Below, in pieces: positions 1 to 7,136 of a DNA stretch of 47,135 nucleotides. The DNA lies in assembly GCA_021739645.1 (NCBI GenBank), contig JAIPBL010000048.1, positions 1 through 47,135 of the forward strand, read 5' to 3'. Within the stretch, counting starts at the first letter, position 1, and each line of letters opens with the position of its first letter. Source of the stretch: Saprospiraceae bacterium (lineage in GTDB: Bacteria; Bacteroidota; Bacteroidia; Chitinophagales; Saprospiraceae). A model generated the notes under the pieces. That model worked only from the letters and a program-made list of their open reading frames with translations, was not told the DNA's origin and ran no database searches. The position numbers were made by a program, and so were the translations under genes.

Positions 1-87
1 GGGCAGACCGAACCGACTTGAAGTGTCATGAAAGAATCGGATTGTACTTGGAAAAATTCGGTCTGCCCAATAAATTGGGCGACCACA
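1..87. repeat. Dispersed palindromic repeat, cut by the window edge
   Basis: Bases 1-12 and 57-68 are exact reverse complements (GGGCAGACCGAA and its complement). Bases 60-87 match, with one difference, the right arm of the inverted repeat at 4315-4342. The shared core GCCCAATAAATTGGGC has 7-bp arms around AA. This looks like the right part of a dispersed non-coding element that starts before the window. It lies just downstream of the polyprenyl synthase stop codon, so it could also act as a transcript end, but there is no clear T-run. Confidence 0.6.
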
Positions 88-92
88 ATCCC

Positions 93-1064
93 TCACTTCT
101 TCCGTTTCGTCACATATACCACCAGTTCCCGCATCGCCGATCGCGCAGGCGAATCAGGCATTTGGTCAAGGATTTCAAAGGCCGCTGCACTGTACCGCTC
201 CATGGCCGCTTTGGCATAATCCAACCCACCACTGGCCTGCACGAAGCTGATGACCTCCTTCACTTTGTCTGGCTTGTCGCTATGCTTTTTGATGAGCTTA
301 ATGATGTGGCCCTTCTCGCTGCGGGAGGCATTTTCGAGGGCAAAAATCAGTGGAAGTGTCAGCTTTTTTTCCTGAATGTCAATGCCGAGCGGCTTGCCAA
401 CATCGTCGGAGCCGAAATCGAAAAGGTCATCTTTGATTTGGAAGGCGATGCCAAGATTTTCACCAAACAGCCGCATTTGCTCGATCACCACCTCGTCTTT
501 GGTGGTGGAGGCTGCGCCAACGCTGCACGCAGCTGCAATCAGCGAAGCCGTTTTCTGGCGAATGACTTCGTAATAAACCGATTCCTTGATGTCCAACCGA
601 CGGGCTTTTTCGAGTTGGAGCAGTTCGCCCTCGCTCATGGCCTTCACGGCCTCAGAGATGATTTCCAACAGGCGGAACTCCTTGTTTTTTAGCGCCAGCA
701 AAAGGCCTTGCGCAAAGAGGTAATCGCCCACCAGCACGGCCACCTTGTTTTTCCAGAGCGCATTGATGGAGAAAAAACCTCGGCGCTCTTCGGACTCGTC
801 CACCACGTCATCGTGGACGAGGGTGGCGGTGTGCAGCAGTTCCACCATCGAGGCGGCAGTGTAGGTGGCTTCCGTCACCCCGCCGCAAATCTGCGCACTG
901 AGGAACACGAACATTGGGCGCACCTGCTTGCCCTTGCGCCGGACGATGTAGTACATGATACGATCCAGCAGCGGCACATGGCTGCGCATGGCTCCCCGAA
1001 AGTGCTGCTCGAATCGGTCGAGTTCCTTCTCAATGGGCTGTTTTATCGTATCAATACTGGACAT
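93..1064 (-). CDS. Polyprenyl diphosphate synthase (trans-isoprenyl chain)
   Basis: This is a class I trans-prenyltransferase of 323 residues that extends allylic diphosphates with isopentenyl diphosphate, most likely making the side chain of menaquinone. Both aspartate-rich motifs are visible: LVHDDVVDE (first DDxxD) and IKDDLFDF (second DDxxD). The family block KVAVLVGDYLFAQG lies between them. Length fits the octaprenyl/heptaprenyl synthase family. The frame is open to 1202, but the ATG at 1064 (MSSIDTIKQ) is preferred because the upstream codons lie in an intergenic repeat. A -7-like box TACTTTTG on this strand at 1163-1170 would give a leader of about 90 nt. Product chain length cannot be read from the sequence. 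Confidence 0.9.
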   Translation of the reverse strand: MSSIDTIKQPIEKELDRFEQHFRGAMRSHVPLLDRIMYYIVRRKGKQVRPMFVFLSAQICGGVTEATYTAASMVELLHTATLVHDDVVDESEERRGFFSINALWKNKVAVLVGDYLFAQGLLLALKNKEFRLLEIISEAVKAMSEGELLQLEKARRLDIKESVYYEVIRQKTASLIAAACSVGAASTTKDEVVIEQMRLFGENLGIAFQIKDDLFDFGSDDVGKPLGIDIQEKKLTLPLIFALENASRSEKGHIIKLIKKHSDKPDKVKEVISFVQASGGLDYAKAAMERYSAAAFEILDQMPDSPARSAMRELVVYVTKRKK

Positions 1065-1066
1065 CT

Positions 1067-1126
1067 TAAGTTGGCAGTTAGACAGTTGGCAGTTGGCAGT
1101 CGGTGACTGCTTCCACAGCCTTGAGT
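1067..1126 (+). repeat. Heptamer-based intergenic element (GTTGGCA family)
   Basis: One copy of the roughly 60-bp element described at 16483-16746. It has three GTTGGCAG units, one GTTAGACA unit and the GACTGC...CAGCC tail. In this copy it is antisense to the neighbouring gene and lies in the 5' leader of the polyprenyl synthase. Confidence 0.75.
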
Positions 1127-1162
1127 ACCAGTAACGAACTGATAAACTATTTAACAGGAGGG

Positions 1163-1170
1163 CAAAAGTA
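1163..1170 (-). promoter_or_regulatory. Possible -7 box for the polyprenyl synthase gene
   Basis: The minus strand reads TACTTTTG, a full match to the Bacteroidota -7 consensus TAnnTTTG. No TTTG is found 19 bp upstream, so support is partial. Confidence 0.4.
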
Positions 1171-1208
1171 GCTTGAAACTTTGACAATCCTGATTTGCAC
1201 ACACGAAA

Positions 1209-1243
1209 CAGCCCCGGCAGGATTTGGATGCCTGCCGGGACTG
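1209..1243 (-). terminator. Intrinsic terminator after the DUF5723 gene
   Basis: A perfect 9-bp stem (CCCGGCAGG with CCTGCCGGG, 1213-1221 and 1231-1239) extends by a further CAG/CTG across one mismatch. On the minus strand it is followed by TGTTTCG, and it begins about 20 bases past the DUF5723 stop. The plus side has CTTTTTG, so it could work in both directions, but both neighbours are minus-strand genes. Confidence 0.75.
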
Positions 1244-1264
1244 CTTTTTGCTGAGTAGGTTGTT

Positions 1265-2614
1265 TTATTTGATAAAAATAGCCGCTCCCGCCCTTGCCGA
1301 AAAACTATGGGAATCCCCCGGATTTATCAACGAAAAAAAGTTGTCCGTCACCCCAAAGATTTGAACTGGCCCAAGCTTGAAAGTGAGGTTCAGGCCAATA
1401 TTATTGTAACTGTCGGGTTGTTTGAAGGCGTAGGTAGCCCCCACATTCACCTGTTCGATGGGGCTGAAATTAACCCCAACTGCGATGGACGAGTACGGCT
1501 TATCCCGATAGTTTTCATTGTAGTACAAGCCACTTACTGCCCATTTTTCATTCAATTTGTAGCGGGCGCTGAGGTAAATCTTGCGAGTGAGCGTGGTGGT
1601 GTAGCTGCCGCTGGTTTCTTTTACTTTGAAAATCGCCTTGAGTGTGTCCAATGCATCGCCGAAGGTGACGGAATCGCCCGTGAGTGCACCCGAGAAGTCC
1701 AGGCCATCGTACTGGTAGGTTTGATTGGCTTCGTAATTGGTCACATTGTCGTCCCAAGTGATTTTGCCAAGGTCGAGTACGCTGGCAGCAATTTCGAGCT
1801 TGCCGAGTTCTGCCCGCAGGCCAAAGTCAAGTGCCATACCACTGTTTCTGCTGAAAAACTTTTTGGCGGTGAGCTTTGCATACTTGAAATCGATGTTCAC
1901 ATCCTCAAATTCCTGGTAGTCAATCGTGTTGGCGGAGTGCAGGATGTAGTCACCATTCAGGGTGATTTGGTAAACATCGGGGTCGGTGTACAGGCTGGCC
2001 GAGTGGTGGTTCTTGTCGGTAGCGGCCCCAGCAATGCCGCTGAGGAATTTGATGTTGGCACCGAACGTCACCGGTCCAACCTCATAAGCCGCACCCGTCA
2101 TAAGTTCATGATAACCAGCGAGTTCCAGTTCATGACCCAACTCCACTGTTTCGCCGATGAACTGCGCATTGCCCTGCCAAACCACCTGCGGCAGCGTTTT
2201 CGGGTACTTCAAAAAGGAAGTATATTTCACCGTGTGGCCAATGCTGAGGTGTAGGTTGTTCAGTTTATAACTAAAGCTAAGGGAGGGAATGCCCAACTCG
2301 TTTCGAATGGAGTTCTGCGGCTCCAGGTGGCTGATTAGCTTGTCAATGTCCACCACCGTTTTCCCGTTTTCTTTTGAAACGGTTTGATTGTAAGTCGGCC
2401 CATCGAAAGCAATGGCGCTGTAAATACCGAGCAAACCGATAGTCAGTTTTTTGTCCTGCACAAAGGCGGGGTTGGTGCTATTCGACTGCCAGACATGGGG
2501 CATGAAGTGGAGGCCGAGTTCTTGCTGGGCGCTCATTTGCGAAGCGAAAAATAGGAGAAGAGGTATGAGGTATGAGGTATGAGGTATGACGGGCTGACGA
2601 TCAGTATTTTGCAT
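1265..2614 (-). CDS. DUF5723-like outer-membrane barrel protein
   Basis: The 449-residue product starts with a hydrophobic signal segment (LIPLLLFFASQMSA, about residues 17-30) followed by QQELGLHFMPHVWQSNSTNPAF, the typical opening of DUF5723/PorP-like barrels. The rest alternates polar and aromatic residues as in beta strands, and it ends in F-I-K. It is probably an outer-membrane protein; no function is established for the family. The start at 2614 is the only Met that includes the whole signal peptide. Codons 8-18 are made of a 7-bp tandem repeat (2562-2589), which is unusual and could shift the frame if copy number changes. Neighbours asnS and the polyprenyl synthase are separated by terminators, so it is probably transcribed alone. 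Confidence 0.8.
   Translation of the reverse strand: MQNTDRQPVIPHTSYLIPLLLFFASQMSAQQELGLHFMPHVWQSNSTNPAFVQDKKLTIGLLGIYSAIAFDGPTYNQTVSKENGKTVVDIDKLISHLEPQNSIRNELGIPSLSFSYKLNNLHLSIGHTVKYTSFLKYPKTLPQVVWQGNAQFIGETVELGHELELAGYHELMTGAAYEVGPVTFGANIKFLSGIAGAATDKNHHSASLYTDPDVYQITLNGDYILHSANTIDYQEFEDVNIDFKYAKLTAKKFFSRNSGMALDFGLRAELGKLEIAASVLDLGKITWDDNVTNYEANQTYQYDGLDFSGALTGDSVTFGDALDTLKAIFKVKETSGSYTTTLTRKIYLSARYKLNEKWAVSGLYYNENYRDKPYSSIAVGVNFSPIEQVNVGATYAFKQPDSYNNIGLNLTFKLGPVQIFGVTDNFFSLINPGDSHSFSARAGAAIFIK
2562..2589. repeat. Four perfect 7-bp repeats inside the signal-peptide codons
   Basis: GGTATGA occurs four times in exact tandem. The array lies 25 bp inside the 5' end of the DUF5723-like gene and encodes part of IPHTSYLIP. 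Seven is not a multiple of three, so gain or loss of a unit would put the protein out of frame. Confidence 0.9.
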
Positions 2615-2654
2615 TTTGGAATTGTATTTTCAGTGCAATTTCAATGATAGTTTA

Positions 2655-2701
2655 AAAAGAAAAAGGGCTTCGAGTGCTTTTGTTCAAACTGCTCGAAGCC
2701 C
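2655..2701 (-). terminator. Intrinsic terminator of asnS
   Basis: A perfect 10-bp stem (GGGCTTCGAG at 2665-2674 with CTCGAAGCCC at 2692-2701) is followed on the minus strand by TTTTTCTTTT. It lies 100 bases beyond the asnS stop codon. Confidence 0.9.
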
Positions 2702-2800
2702 CATTTGGAGTATTGGAAAGGTAAAGTTTCACAAATGCTGCCATGAATCTGACAAGTGTTGCAGCCTCCCACTTTTTCCTTTTCCCTTTGTACTTTTTCC

Positions 2801-4255
2801 TTAAAAGTCCGCTTGGCCAGCCGCTCGTGGGAAGGCAATCACGTCACGGATATTGCCCATGCCCGTGATGAACTGCACCATCCGCTCGAAACCGAGGCCG
2901 AAACCGGCGTGCGGGCAGCCGCCGAATTTGCGCAGCTCCAAGTACCACCAAAGCTCCTCCTCGTGGATGCCTTGGGCGTGGAGGCGTTCGAGCAGTTTGC
3001 CGTGGCGCTCCTCCCGCTGCGAGCCACCGATGACCTCGCCGATGTACGGAAACAGGCAGTCCATCGCCGCAACGGTCTCTTTGCCTGGCTCGGTGCCGTC
3101 GTTTTCCCGCATGTAAAATGCCTTGATGGCCTTCGGGTAATCCCGCACGAAAACGGGCTTTTGGAAATGCTTCTCGACGAGGTAGCGCTCGTGCTCGCTC
3201 TGGAGATCCTTGCCCCACTGCACGTCGAACTTGAACTTGCCTTTTTTGTAGGTATTTGAATTGCGCAGGATGTCCACCGCCTCCGTGTAGGTGATGCGCT
3301 CGAAGTCGTTGTCCACCACGAAGCGGAGCATGTCAGCGAGGCCCATCGGGCGGCGGTCGTCTTGCTTCATGTTCTTTTCCTCGTCCTTGATTCGCTTGTC
3401 GAGGAAGGCGAGGTCGTCGGGGTAGTTATCGAGGATGTGGCGGATGAGGTATTTTACGAAGTCCTCGGCCAGGTCCATGTTGTCGAAAATGTCGTTGAAG
3501 GCAACCTCTGGTTCAATCATCCAGAACTCAGCCAAGTGGCGGGTCGTGAAGGATTGCTCTGCCCGAAAGGTGGGGCCGAAGGTGTAAATTTTGCCCAAAG
3601 CCATTGCCGCTATCTCGCCTTGCAACTGGCCGGAAACGGTCAGGTTCGTGCTTTTTTCAAAGAAATCCTGCTTGAAATCAATCTCGCCGGACTCGGTTCG
3701 GGGCAGGTTGTCGAGGTCGAGCGTGGTCACCCGGAACATCTCGCCAGCGCCCTCGGCATCACTGCCCGTCACGATGGGCGTGTGCATGTAGTAGTAGCCC
3801 TTGTCGTTGAAGTATTTGTGAACGGCGTAGGCCACGGCATGGCGGATGCGGAAGACGGCGCTGAAGGTCTGCGTCCGCATCCGGAAATGCGCTTTTTCCC
3901 GAAGGTACTCCATGGTCATGTTTTTCGGCTGGAGGTGGTACTCCTCGGGGACGCACTCGCCGAGCAGTTCGATGCTGTCGGCTATCAGCTCCACAGCTTG
4001 GCCTGCGCCTTGCGATTCGGCGAGCTTGCCCGTGACAGAAATGCAGGCGTGGAACTGGATTTTTTTCAAAATCTCTTCATCGAATTTTTCATCCCGATAG
4101 CTATCGGGAACCACGACTTGCAGCGTGTTGAACGAGGAGCCATCGTAGAGGGCGATGAAGCGGTTGGAGCGGAAGGAGCGCACCCAACCAGAGACTTTTA
4201 CTTCGACGCCAACTTCGGGCTGGCGCAATATTTCTGTGATTTCAGTTCTTTTCAT
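2801..4255 (-). CDS. asnS: Asparaginyl-tRNA synthetase
   Basis: Class II aminoacyl-tRNA synthetase of 484 residues that charges tRNA-Asn in the cytoplasm. The N-terminal OB-fold anticodon-binding domain covers about residues 1-120. The catalytic domain shows motif 2 (FGPTFRAEQSFTTRHLAEFW) and motif 3 near the C-terminus (GFGLGFERMVQF), with the AsnRS-type ending RDVIAFPRAAGQADF. Length and start are normal for the family. The codons for PDSYRD in the OB-fold come from an 18-bp perfect palindrome (4092-4109). A -7 box on this strand at 4360-4367 would place the inverted repeat at 4275-4342 in the leader. The gene appears monocistronic, with a strong terminator downstream. Confidence 0.97.
   Translation of the reverse strand: MKRTEITEILRQPEVGVEVKVSGWVRSFRSNRFIALYDGSSFNTLQVVVPDSYRDEKFDEEILKKIQFHACISVTGKLAESQGAGQAVELIADSIELLGECVPEEYHLQPKNMTMEYLREKAHFRMRTQTFSAVFRIRHAVAYAVHKYFNDKGYYYMHTPIVTGSDAEGAGEMFRVTTLDLDNLPRTESGEIDFKQDFFEKSTNLTVSGQLQGEIAAMALGKIYTFGPTFRAEQSFTTRHLAEFWMIEPEVAFNDIFDNMDLAEDFVKYLIRHILDNYPDDLAFLDKRIKDEEKNMKQDDRRPMGLADMLRFVVDNDFERITYTEAVDILRNSNTYKKGKFKFDVQWGKDLQSEHERYLVEKHFQKPVFVRDYPKAIKAFYMRENDGTEPGKETVAAMDCLFPYIGEVIGGSQREERHGKLLERLHAQGIHEEELWWYLELRKFGGCPHAGFGLGFERMVQFITGMGNIRDVIAFPRAAGQADF
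4092..4109. repeat. 18-bp perfect palindrome inside asnS
   Basis: TCCCGATAGCTATCGGGA reads the same on both strands and lies in frame in the OB-fold part of asnS, where it encodes PDSYRD. The length is exactly six codons. Confidence 0.85.
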
Positions 4256-4274
4256 GTTCGGTTTGATTCTGATT

Positions 4275-4342
4275 TGTGGTCACCCAATTTATTGGGCCGA
4301 CCTTTTTCTTTTTTGGTCAGCCCAATAAATTGGGCGACCACA
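4275..4342. repeat. 28-bp inverted repeat in the asnS leader
   Basis: The arms at 4275-4302 and 4315-4342 match at 26 of 28 positions, with a pyrimidine-rich 12-bp loop (CTTTTT...). Each arm itself contains the small palindrome CCCAATnnATTGGG. The same sequence occurs at 60-87. The gene-free stretch 4256-4579 holds this repeat, the asnS -7 box, a terminator for the sigma gene and a heptamer element; no coding sequence is credible there. Confidence 0.85.
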
Positions 4343-4359
4343 ATTGGCAAAGCGGGGCG

Positions 4360-4367
4360 CAAAAGTA
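4360..4367 (-). promoter_or_regulatory. Possible -7 box for asnS
   Basis: The minus strand reads TACTTTTG, matching TAnnTTTG, 105 bp before the asnS start. No good -33 TTTG at the 19-bp spacing. Confidence 0.4.
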
Positions 4368-4442
4368 AAGCAAAAAACTGGCGTGAAGGTCTTCGCCAGT
4401 TGGAAATGGAAAAAACGTAAGTAGCCCAAACTTGGTTTCATT

Positions 4443-4475
4443 AAAAAAGGCCTCGGCAACGCCGAAGCCTTTTTA
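4443..4475 (-). terminator. Terminator after the sigma factor gene
   Basis: AAAAAGGC, one mismatch, TCGGC, loop AAC, then GCCGA and GCCTTTTT form a long near-perfect stem with runs of A and T on the two sides. On the minus strand it ends in GCCTTTTTT. It lies about 105 bases past the sigma stop. Confidence 0.8.
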
Positions 4476-4518
4476 TCCATCATAATTTTCCAATACCTTT
4501 TTCTTTGAGTTCGTCAGT

Positions 4519-4582
4519 GCGCAGTCAATGCCGTGGTAGCAGTCCCTGACTGCCCACTGCCAACTGTCAAACTGCCAACTTA
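4519..4582 (-). repeat. Heptamer element overlapping a stop codon
   Basis: A minus-oriented copy of the GTTGGCA element. The TAA of the sigma factor gene (4580-4582) runs straight into it: AATTAAGTTGGCAG. It continues with the GGGACTGCTACC...GACTGC tail. Confidence 0.8.
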
Positions 4583-5239
4583 ATTCGCCCGATGGTTGCT
4601 TTCCAAATAAGCCATTGCCCCTGGGTTCTTCATAATGGTATAAAGCATTTCCTTGGCCCTGAACAGTTGGGCCTTCACCGTGCCGAGTGGGATTTCCAGT
4701 TCGGTGGCGATTTCTTCGTAGCTCAGTTCCTCGTAGTAGCGCAGCTCAATCATGAGGCGGTACTTGTTGCTGAGTTGCGTCAGCACAGAGCGCACCATTT
4801 GCAGGCGCTGCTGGCGGATGAACTCTTCCTCTGGGTTACGGGCGTAGTTGCGGATGGTACCGGTGAAATCCTTGTCACCATTGGCCTCCATGGGTTGGTC
4901 AATGGATAGGAAGTGTAGCCGTTTTTTCCGGATGTGGTCAATGCAGTTGTTTACCGCAATTTTGAAAAGCCAAGTAGAAAAGGCGTAGTGCGGCGCATAG
5001 GTCGAAAGCTTGTTGAAGGCTTTGCCGAATGCTTCGAGGGTCAGGTCTTCCGCATCGTCGTGATTTCGCACCATTTTGAAAAGGTGGTTGTACACGCTGG
5101 CACGGTAACGTTCGAGTAGGGTGGAGTAGGCTTGTTGGTTACCTGCAATGGCCGCCGTGACTAGTTGGTAGTCTTCGGATGCCTTGGGTGAAAGCCTAGT
5201 AGGATTGCTAACTGGGTGTTTAGTAAGTGTTAATTCCAT
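4580..5239 (-). CDS. ECF-type RNA polymerase sigma factor
   Basis: The 219-residue product is a sigma-70 family factor of the extracytoplasmic type. Region 2 is seen in NHLFKMVRNHDDAEDLTLEAFGKAF and FSTWLFKIAVNNCIDHIRKKR. Region 4 with its helix-turn-helix is seen in LRYYEELSYEEIATELEIPLGTVKAQLFRAKEML. The start at 5239 (MELTLTKHP) is preferred over an in-frame codon at 5326 because it directly overlaps the end of the glycosyltransferase gene by 10 bp, which suggests translational coupling. No anti-sigma gene is adjacent, so how it is controlled is not visible. The stop codon abuts a heptamer repeat element. Confidence 0.9.
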   Translation of the reverse strand: MELTLTKHPVSNPTRLSPKASEDYQLVTAAIAGNQQAYSTLLERYRASVYNHLFKMVRNHDDAEDLTLEAFGKAFNKLSTYAPHYAFSTWLFKIAVNNCIDHIRKKRLHFLSIDQPMEANGDKDFTGTIRNYARNPEEEFIRQQRLQMVRSVLTQLSNKYRLMIELRYYEELSYEEIATELEIPLGTVKAQLFRAKEMLYTIMKNPGAMAYLESNHRAN

Positions 5240-6429
5240 TGCTGGGTGTCGTCGTTGTTCATGAGAACTGACGGTGCGAACACGAGATAGTAAAGTATCA
5301 GCAAACAATCGAGGGCTGGGAGCCAAAGTCGCAACGAACGGTGCTGCAACTTGTCGAGAATCATGCTGCCTATAGCCAGTACTACACCCATTCTCACCGC
5401 ATATCCCAATAGAGCAAACATTATGCTAATTTTGAATATCAGTAACAAGCCTCCCAAAAAATAGTGTAGTAAGTGGCTCATAGTGAGCAAACTAAGGATA
5501 AATTTATCTTTAAATTTATATTCTGAACCGGTCGAAAAATGCCTCGTCTTTTGGCGGTAGTACGCCCGCCAGGTTAATTTGGGCTTAGAGTAAACGAACG
5601 TTCGAGGATTGAGCCGGATGCCGACTTTTCCACGTCTTGCCGCCGCATTGACGAACAAATCGTCGTCGCCGGAGGCAAGGTGTTCGTGACTGCGAAAGCC
5701 GCCTGTACGCTCATAAAGCTCCCTTCGGTAAGCCAGGTTCCTGCCAACACCCATGTAGGGATGCCCGGTAAGAGCGAGGGACAAGTACTGCATCGCAGTG
5801 TAACAAGCCTCGTACCTGACAAATTTGTTCAGGGGACCAGGAGCTTCGTCATAAGGTGCCACGCCGAGCACGATGTGGGTGTTCTCGTCCATGCCAGCCA
5901 CCATTCCCTGAATCCAATCTTGGCTTGCTGGCACACAGTCGGCATCCGTAAGTAAAAGAACTTGGTGTTTAGCCTGCTCAATCCCCTTCGCTAGGGCGAA
6001 TTTTTTTCCTATTCTCTCATCATCGCAAATGACTATGCGTAAATGATTGAACTTGCGTTGCAAAGATGTTAATATATTAAAAGAATTATCAGATGATTTA
6101 TGGAGCACTAGGAGAATCTCAAGGGAACGGTAGGTTTGGTTTAGGATACGGTCAAGGTGCCGCTCCAAATTTTCCGCCTCATTGCGGGCGCAGATGATGA
6201 CGGAGACGGAGGGAGAGGGCAGTTTGGTAGTGGGCAGTGGGCAGTCTTTTGCCGCGGTAAATTCATGCTGTCCAGTCTCAGGCGAATTATTTGCGTCTGG
6301 AACTTCCGAACCGTGGTCGGGAATTTCTTCCACTGGATGCCTTGCCAGTTTCCCGAAGACAAACAACCAGAAAAAAAGCTGAACCGCCGTGGCGGCCACG
6401 AAGCCGTAAAGTATAATGGTTTCGAGCAT
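5230..6429 (-). CDS. Membrane glycosyltransferase, family 2
   Basis: This 399-residue protein has an N-terminal membrane helix (about residues 5-27), a GT-A catalytic domain opening with VSVIICARNEAENL, the DxD motif in LLTDADCVP (about residue 160), the acidic SGDDDLFVN motif (about 250) and QKTRHFSTG (about 290) in place of the usual QxxRW. Two or three membrane helices follow (about 310-390). It would transfer a sugar from a nucleotide donor on the inner face of the membrane; the acceptor is unknown. Residues 61-72 (KDCPLPTTKLPS), between the first helix and the catalytic domain, are encoded by heptamer repeats. The stop overlaps the start of the sigma factor gene, so the two are likely one operon. 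A -7 box TAACTTTG lies at 6464-6471. Confidence 0.9.
   Translation of the reverse strand: MLETIILYGFVAATAVQLFFWLFVFGKLARHPVEEIPDHGSEVPDANNSPETGQHEFTAAKDCPLPTTKLPSPSVSVIICARNEAENLERHLDRILNQTYRSLEILLVLHKSSDNSFNILTSLQRKFNHLRIVICDDERIGKKFALAKGIEQAKHQVLLLTDADCVPASQDWIQGMVAGMDENTHIVLGVAPYDEAPGPLNKFVRYEACYTAMQYLSLALTGHPYMGVGRNLAYRRELYERTGGFRSHEHLASGDDDLFVNAAARRGKVGIRLNPRTFVYSKPKLTWRAYYRQKTRHFSTGSEYKFKDKFILSLLTMSHLLHYFLGGLLLIFKISIMFALLGYAVRMGVVLAIGSMILDKLQHRSLRLWLPALDCLLILYYLVFAPSVLMNNDDTQQWN
6217..6246. repeat. Heptamer repeats within the glycosyltransferase gene
   Basis: The plus strand reads GGGCAGT, TTGGTAG, TGGGCAG, TGGGCAG, a variant of the GTTGGCA heptamer family found between genes. Here it is translated as a linker rich in Pro, Thr and Lys. 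Confidence 0.7.
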
Positions 6430-6463
6430 GGCCGATTGGCGGTAATTTTTTGTTCGCCTTCGG

Positions 6464-6471
6464 CAAAGTTA
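6464..6471 (-). promoter_or_regulatory. Possible -7 box for the glycosyltransferase-sigma operon
   Basis: The minus strand reads TAACTTTG, a full TAnnTTTG match 35 bp before the start codon. No -33 match is seen. Confidence 0.4.
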
Positions 6472-6496
6472 ATCAAACGTAAACGTAGGTCGAGGG

Positions 6497-6527
6497 TTTC
6501 GGCGAAACGAAAGAACCCTTACTTTTG
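6497..6527 (+). promoter_or_regulatory. Promoter of the cupin gene
   Basis: TTTC, 19 bp, then TACTTTTG (6520-6527). This is one base off the Bacteroidota pattern TTTG-N19-TAnnTTTG, and it lies 37 bp before the ATG at 6565. It is divergent from the glycosyltransferase operon. Confidence 0.65.
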
Positions 6528-6564
6528 CCCACCCTACCCCAAGACACCTTTACAATCAAGTTTT

Positions 6565-7056
6565 ATGACAAAAAATGATTTTTTGAAAAAAGTGGCCCAG
6601 CGGCTTGAAAACGATGGTTTTACCATTGTAAAAAAAGACGATGCCCGGCCTTGGGGCGGCTTCTTTGTCATTGATGAATCACAGGCACACCGTTTCATCC
6701 AAACCTACTTCCCCGGTGTGCCGCTTTCAGATTTTGAAGGTTTTGAAAAATTAAGCCCAAAATTCCTCGTGGTGGCTCCCGGCAAGCGCCTCTCATGGCA
6801 GTACCATCATCGTCGTTCCGAAATCTGGCGGCTGTTGGAAGGCACCGCTGGGGTGGCCACTAGCACCACCGACGAGCAGGGCGAAGTGCAGACCCTTGCC
6901 ATCGGCGACCTCGTTCGCCTCGAATGTGGCGAACGCCACCGCCTAATCGGTCTCGATAGCTGGGGCGTACTCGCTGAAATCTGGCAGCACACCGACCCAG
7001 CCAACCCTTCCGATGAGGATGACATCGTGCGGGTACAGGATGATTTCGGCAGGTGA
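6565..7056 (+). CDS. Cupin protein like the C-terminal domain of type II phosphomannose isomerase
   Basis: The 163-residue product has ARPWGGFFVIDES followed by KFLVVAPGKRLSWQYHHRRSEIW and GDLVRLECGERHRL, the two cupin motifs of the metal-binding domain found at the C-terminus of bifunctional mannose-6-phosphate isomerase/GDP-mannose pyrophosphorylase. The His-His-Glu and later His ligands are present. Alone, it may isomerise mannose-6-phosphate or just be a cupin of unknown substrate. The frame is open from 6157, but the first 136 codons are the antisense of the glycosyltransferase gene. The ATG at 6565 follows a good promoter and begins the conserved part. Confidence 0.8.
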   Translation: MTKNDFLKKVAQRLENDGFTIVKKDDARPWGGFFVIDESQAHRFIQTYFPGVPLSDFEGFEKLSPKFLVVAPGKRLSWQYHHRRSEIWRLLEGTAGVATSTTDEQGEVQTLAIGDLVRLECGERHRLIGLDSWGVLAEIWQHTDPANPSDEDDIVRVQDDFGR

Positions 7057-7063
7057 ACTTGAT

Positions 7064-7134
7064 GCTGGATACTGGATACTGGATGCTTGATGGGTCTATC
7101 GTTTTTGGCCGCCATCCAGCATCCAGCCCCCAGC
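7064..7134. repeat. Inverted heptamer arrays between two convergent genes
   Basis: 7064-7091 is four 7-bp units (GCTGGAT, ACTGGAT, ACTGGAT, GCTTGAT). 7114-7134 is three units of the reverse complement (ATCCAGC, ATCCAGC, CCCCAGC). The two arrays can pair into a stem with a loop containing GTTTTTGGCC. They fill nearly the whole gap between the cupin stop and the dtd stop, so a bidirectional terminator role is plausible. Confidence 0.75.
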
Positions 7135-7136
7135 CA

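Noticed and set aside
3362-4420. A 352-residue plus-strand open frame
   Set aside because: It is antisense to asnS, whose motifs are clear. The sequence has no domain and runs through a repeat.
4289-4483. Small minus-strand open frame of 64 residues
   Set aside because: It runs through the inverted repeat and the terminator, and there is no protein-like pattern.
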